NCBI GenBank assembly: GCA_036310525.1
Contig: JAXJRQ010000047.1
Coordinates: forward strand, 1-17,085
Source: UBA4716 sp036310525
GTDB lineage: Bacteria > Bacillota > Clostridia > UBA1381
Length of the DNA: 17,085 nucleotides
Direction of reading: 5' to 3'
Made by a program: the position numbers and the translations under genes
Part shown: positions 13,266 to 17,085 of the stretch, piece by piece
Numbering within the stretch: the first letter of the stretch is position 1
Layout: each line of letters starts with the position of its first letter
The notes under the pieces: generated by a model
The model's database searches: none
The model's input: only the letters and a program-made list of their open reading frames with translations
What the model was told of the DNA's origin: nothing

Positions 13266-16200
13266 CCCTGACGGTACGCAGAAATTTGACCCGACTGATG
13301 AAAATAACGTTGCATATTATCTTAACAACACGTTCTTAAATGAGGTGTTACCTCACAAAATGCATCCCTATATTGTGCAAAGAGCATGGACAATTGAGGG
13401 TGCAAACAGCGGCGGTGCGTGTCCAGATGCGTATACGGCAGAATGTAAGGTTTCATTATTAAGCTTTGATGAATATAATCAATACTATACCAAATTCGGC
13501 GTGGTTGACCACAACAATGAAATCAACAACTGGCTGAGAAGCGGTGATAGTGCAAAAGCAGGCAATGCAGTTGCCGCAGGCGGTGTGTATACAAGCTGGG
13601 GTAAGCTTGTGTCGCTTGATGCTACAAGCGAAGCAGGCATCAGACCTGTATTTGTGCTTAGTGACGAGTTTTTTGCGAATGTAAAGATTAACGTATTGAA
13701 AATCGGCAAGAATGTTCTTCATAGCATCAACAAAAACATAAGTGCAGACGATATTTTAAATGCCGGCTATGACACAACTGCAGCACGCAAGCTGGGATAC
13801 ACACAAATTAGCGGAATTGACGAATATGTTGATATTACAATCCCGAATGAACCATACTTCATGCAGGACCACAAATATTCATATTTTGAGGTTGATATAA
13901 CCCAGAACAGCAAGGAAAAGGTTAAATATACGATTGAATATACCTTAGGCGACAGCGACAAGCGCATAATCGAAGCAGTAGCTTTGCCGTCGAAGGAATG
14001 TCGCAAAAAGATATGGCTAAAGAGTGAAAAGAAGGGCGTAAATCAGCTTGACATCACAGTTTATCGAAACGGTGAAACAGTAGGCTATGACAGCGCAAGA
14101 ATTTGTCTTGTTGATTACTACGAAAGAAAGCCTCTTGATGCGTTTGTGCGTCACGGTATAACTGCGGTTTCGTGGCAGAAGGAGGAAAACGCAAGCCGTG
14201 ACAGAACCTCGGATGAATCGTTCCGTCAGCTTTCAGACCGACTCGGTGAGGTTGGTTTTACAAAGGTACGTTACGGCCCCGAATGGCAGACTGTTGAGTC
14301 TGAAAGAGGCGTTTACAGATTTTCCGATACCTTCTATAAGCGTATAGTCGGGTTTGCGGAAAACGGACTCACCTTTAATCCACACCTTATCGCATACGGA
14401 AACCCTGCAATAACCAAGCGTGAAATAAGCCATAAAATGGCGGCACCAAATACTCGTGATGCTATTGAAGCGTATGTGGATTACGGTGCGGCTACTGTAG
14501 ATTATTATGATGAAATTGAGGGCAAGGAAAGCGTAGAAAGCGTTGAAATCTGGAATGAACCTAATATTTCGTCATTCTGGCAGCCTGCGCCGAACTTCCT
14601 TGAATATTCGCAGTTGCTTAATGCGGCGGCGTACAAGTTTAACAAGAAAAAACCCGATGTGGGTATTATGGCAGGTTCAATTACGGCTGAAAACAATCAG
14701 CTGATATTTGATGCTATGCACAGAAACGGCATGCTTATGTATGCGGATCAGATTTCAATTCATCCGTACACATATCCACGTGACCCCGACGAGCGTCATA
14801 TTGTGCGTACTCCGCAGTACCTTGAAGCGTTTGAACGCTACGGCGGCTGGATGGATGTGTCTATCACAGAGGTTGGCTGGCCTACTCATGATGCGTACAA
14901 CACCACAAGCTACGAGGATCAGGCTGTTTATATGGTAAAGCTTCTTGTCTACGGCGACGAAATGGGCTTTGCATTCACAAACATATTCTCTGCCCGTGAT
15001 TTAGGTCTGCAAAAGTCATACGTTGAGCATGGCTTCGGTATATTTGAGTACAACGACAGACCCAAACCCTCGGTTGCATCTTTGACATTCTTTAACAATG
15101 TGCAGTCAGATGCGCTTTATGTGGGTGAGTTTGAGATTACGGACGGCGTGCGTTCGTTCCTTTATAAAACTCCCGGCAAGAAAAATCCACACTCAATAAA
15201 CTGGGTGACGGAAACGGGTAAGGAAAAGGAATACAAGCTCAAAAACGGTGAATATGCAGTAGACTTATTCGGTAATAGAATTGAGGGAAAAACTATCACA
15301 ATCGGCAAATCACCCGTTTATATATTCAACATGTCAGATGGCACCTATATGGACGCAATTTCACATGACATGATGGGAATATACAACGAGCTTACCGAAA
15401 AGCTTGGTAATAAATTCGATTTTTCAGAGCTTAAGGCACTTAGCGAAAAAGCCGAAAATTCAAACGGCAGCTATTCAAGTGTAAAGTCTTTTATTGATGA
15501 GTATTTTGCACTTTGCGAAAAGTACATAGACCTCACATGGGAAGACGAGGATATGACATGTGAAAACACTGCCCTTGTTGCATATATCATGTTCAAGAAG
15601 GGTGAGACTATGTCAGCTGCTCTTGAAAGCATGAAGCTTGGCTATCAGTCTTCAATCAAGCGTTACAAGGCGCTTGAAAAGGAAATTGCAGCTAAAAAAG
15701 GCGATGAACCCGAGGCTTCGCTACTGTATACCGATGCAATGATGAGATATGCGTTTAAGTACAACAACCGCATATCAGACATTGAAAAAATGGGAAGCTT
15801 TACCGGTAAGCGTGACCGTCTGGGATATTACGGATACGTTATCGACAAGGTTTGTTCGCTTGCCGAAGCTATGATAAAGCATGAAGAACCCGATTCCTCA
15901 CGTGCTATTTTCACATATACAACTCAGACAAAGCAGAATATGTACAAGGGTGTGTCATATTCGATGAACGCTACCTTTGAAAATCTGCGTAACAAGGATT
16001 TCGACGGTACGGCTGTATGGGTAGACGAAAACGGCGAGCCGATAGGCGAGGAAATTCCGCTTCAGGTGAAATCAGGCGAATACAAGGATTTCACAATCAA
16101 GGGAACTGCTCCGCTTATCCGTGATGCAGGTGCATATGTGTATAAAATCCTTTACAAGGAAAACGGCGAGGTTATAAAGAAGCAGGAGATAGACGTAAGT

Positions 16201-17085
16201 CTTAAATCTTTAGTTGAGCTTGATCTCGTTGCATCCGAAACCACGCTTTCAGAGCTTGACGCTATAACTGTTGAGGTTAAGAACACATTTGACAATGCTA
16301 TGATAGGTAAGCTCATTCTTGAATCGCCTGACGGCTGGGTAATGGAAAGCGAAAAGGAAATTAACGTTCCGAGCGGTGAAACCGTATACTACAGCTTTAA
16401 TATTGACTCATTTGACCGTGCTTTGTATAACGAATATTGCTTCACAATGCGTGTTATGAACGAGGAGGGCAACGAGGTTGCCATGAAGCAGAAGATGCTC
16501 GACTTCCGCATTATGGTTTACGATGAAAACAACTATTCCGTAAGCGATTTTGAGGGCGACATAACCGGTTGGGAGGATGCATATCCGATTTACATTGAAG
16601 CTCCCGAAAATCCCGATGATATTAATTCGTGGAAGGGACAGAACCGTTCAATGAAGGTGCTTTCAAAGTGGAACAAGAATAATCTGTATTTCATGGTAGA
16701 TGTATACGATGCAGTACACAACAACTCCTTCACCGGCGTTGATATGTGGCAGGGCGACTCTGTACAGATTGCTATTGATACACTCATAGACGGTCTTGCT
16801 CCTAATACAACAACAGGCTTCAGAGAAGATGACTATGAGTTTGGTTTTGCTCTTACTCCGATTGGACTTGAAACGTATGTTTACTACGGCCCCGGAATTA
16901 AGGCGGGTCAGATTGAAGCACAGATGGTTAAGGTTATCAGAAATGACGAGCTTGGTCTGACGAGATACCTCATTAATGTACCGGGCAGTTATGTATCAAG
17001 CATTAACCTTAATTCAGGTACGTGCTTCGGCTTTAACATTGCCGCAAATGACGCCGATATTCTTCTGCGTGAAGGATACAGTCAG
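13222..17085 (+). CDS. Partial surface glycoside hydrolase, clan GH-A (GH39-like), with CBM9-like domain
   Basis: This frame is open for about 1,285 codons, from just after a TAG (13219-13221) to the last base of the window, with no stop. Coding similarity begins near 13240. In order there is a DUF6273-like module lacking its first strands (13240-13815; WLRSGD, IRPVFVLSDEFFANVKI, and a GYDTTAARKLG tail), a beta region, and a TIM-barrel glycosidase (about 14130-15110). The acid/base Glu is in WNEPN (codon 14557) and the nucleophile Glu in ITEVGW (codon 14869), 104 residues apart as in clan GH-A. Then come a beta accessory domain (15145-15330), a helical region (to about 15900), two Ig-like domains (to about 16510), and a CBM9-like domain (from about 16540: WKGQNRSMKVLSKWNKNNLY, then GDSVQIAID). 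It has no start codon near its beginning and joins out of frame to the SLH ORF upstream. GH39 is the best family guess; substrate unknown. Confidence 0.85.

Overview
The window looks like part of a low-to-moderate GC Gram-positive, fibre-degrading gut Clostridia chromosome. The pointers are strong AGGAGG-type ribosome sites, S-layer homology (SLH) anchored proteins, a two-permease complex-sugar ABC transporter with a membrane-bound AraC regulator, and a Tn4451/TnpX-like large serine recombinase. The SLH-rich carbohydrate style recalls Monoglobus-like Clostridia, but the sequence alone does not fix the species.

Layout. (1) 1-2030: the end of a mobile element, with the tail of a small TnpW-like protein, a large serine recombinase, and a strong hairpin that closes the unit. 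(2) 2063-4028, minus strand: a membrane sensor/AraC regulator split into an N-terminal sensor ORF and a C-terminal DNA-binding ORF by a frame change, with part of its middle apparently missing. (3) 4029-4313: a divergent promoter region with one good sigma-A-type promoter each way. (4) 4314-5610: a sugar ABC transporter. The first permease (LplB type) is intact, the second (LplC/YtcP type) stops after about 50 residues, and the solute-binding protein survives only as an internal scrap of about 50-60 residues. (5) 5600-8014: a modular protein ending in a CE2-type SGNH esterase, read in one frame with the binding-protein scrap. (6) 8037-8071: a perfect 16-bp hairpin. (7) 8135-17085: a tight run of exported proteins. 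These are a 994-residue protein with two copies of a DUF6273-like module plus Ig-like domains, a 555-residue protein with three C-terminal SLH domains, a 155-residue SLH-start ORF overlapping it by 4 bp, and then, in another frame, an open reading frame of at least 1,280 codons running off the window end. That last frame holds another DUF6273-like module, a clan GH-A glycoside hydrolase with both catalytic glutamates, beta domains and a CBM9-like domain.

How it fits together (inference): extracellular, cell-wall-anchored enzymes trim and deacetylate a plant or host polysaccharide, the ABC system imports the oligosaccharides, and the AraC membrane sensor controls the transporter.

Two points stand out. 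First, a recurring, poorly characterised module is present five times in three predicted surface proteins; it has a DUF6273-like core followed by a short helical tail with a Gly-Tyr-(Ser/Thr/Asp) motif. Second, there are four places (about 2700, 5415, 5600 and 13235) where one recognisable gene changes abruptly into the middle of another or loses its middle. These could be real deletions or joins made during assembly, and they limit what can be concluded about gene function here.
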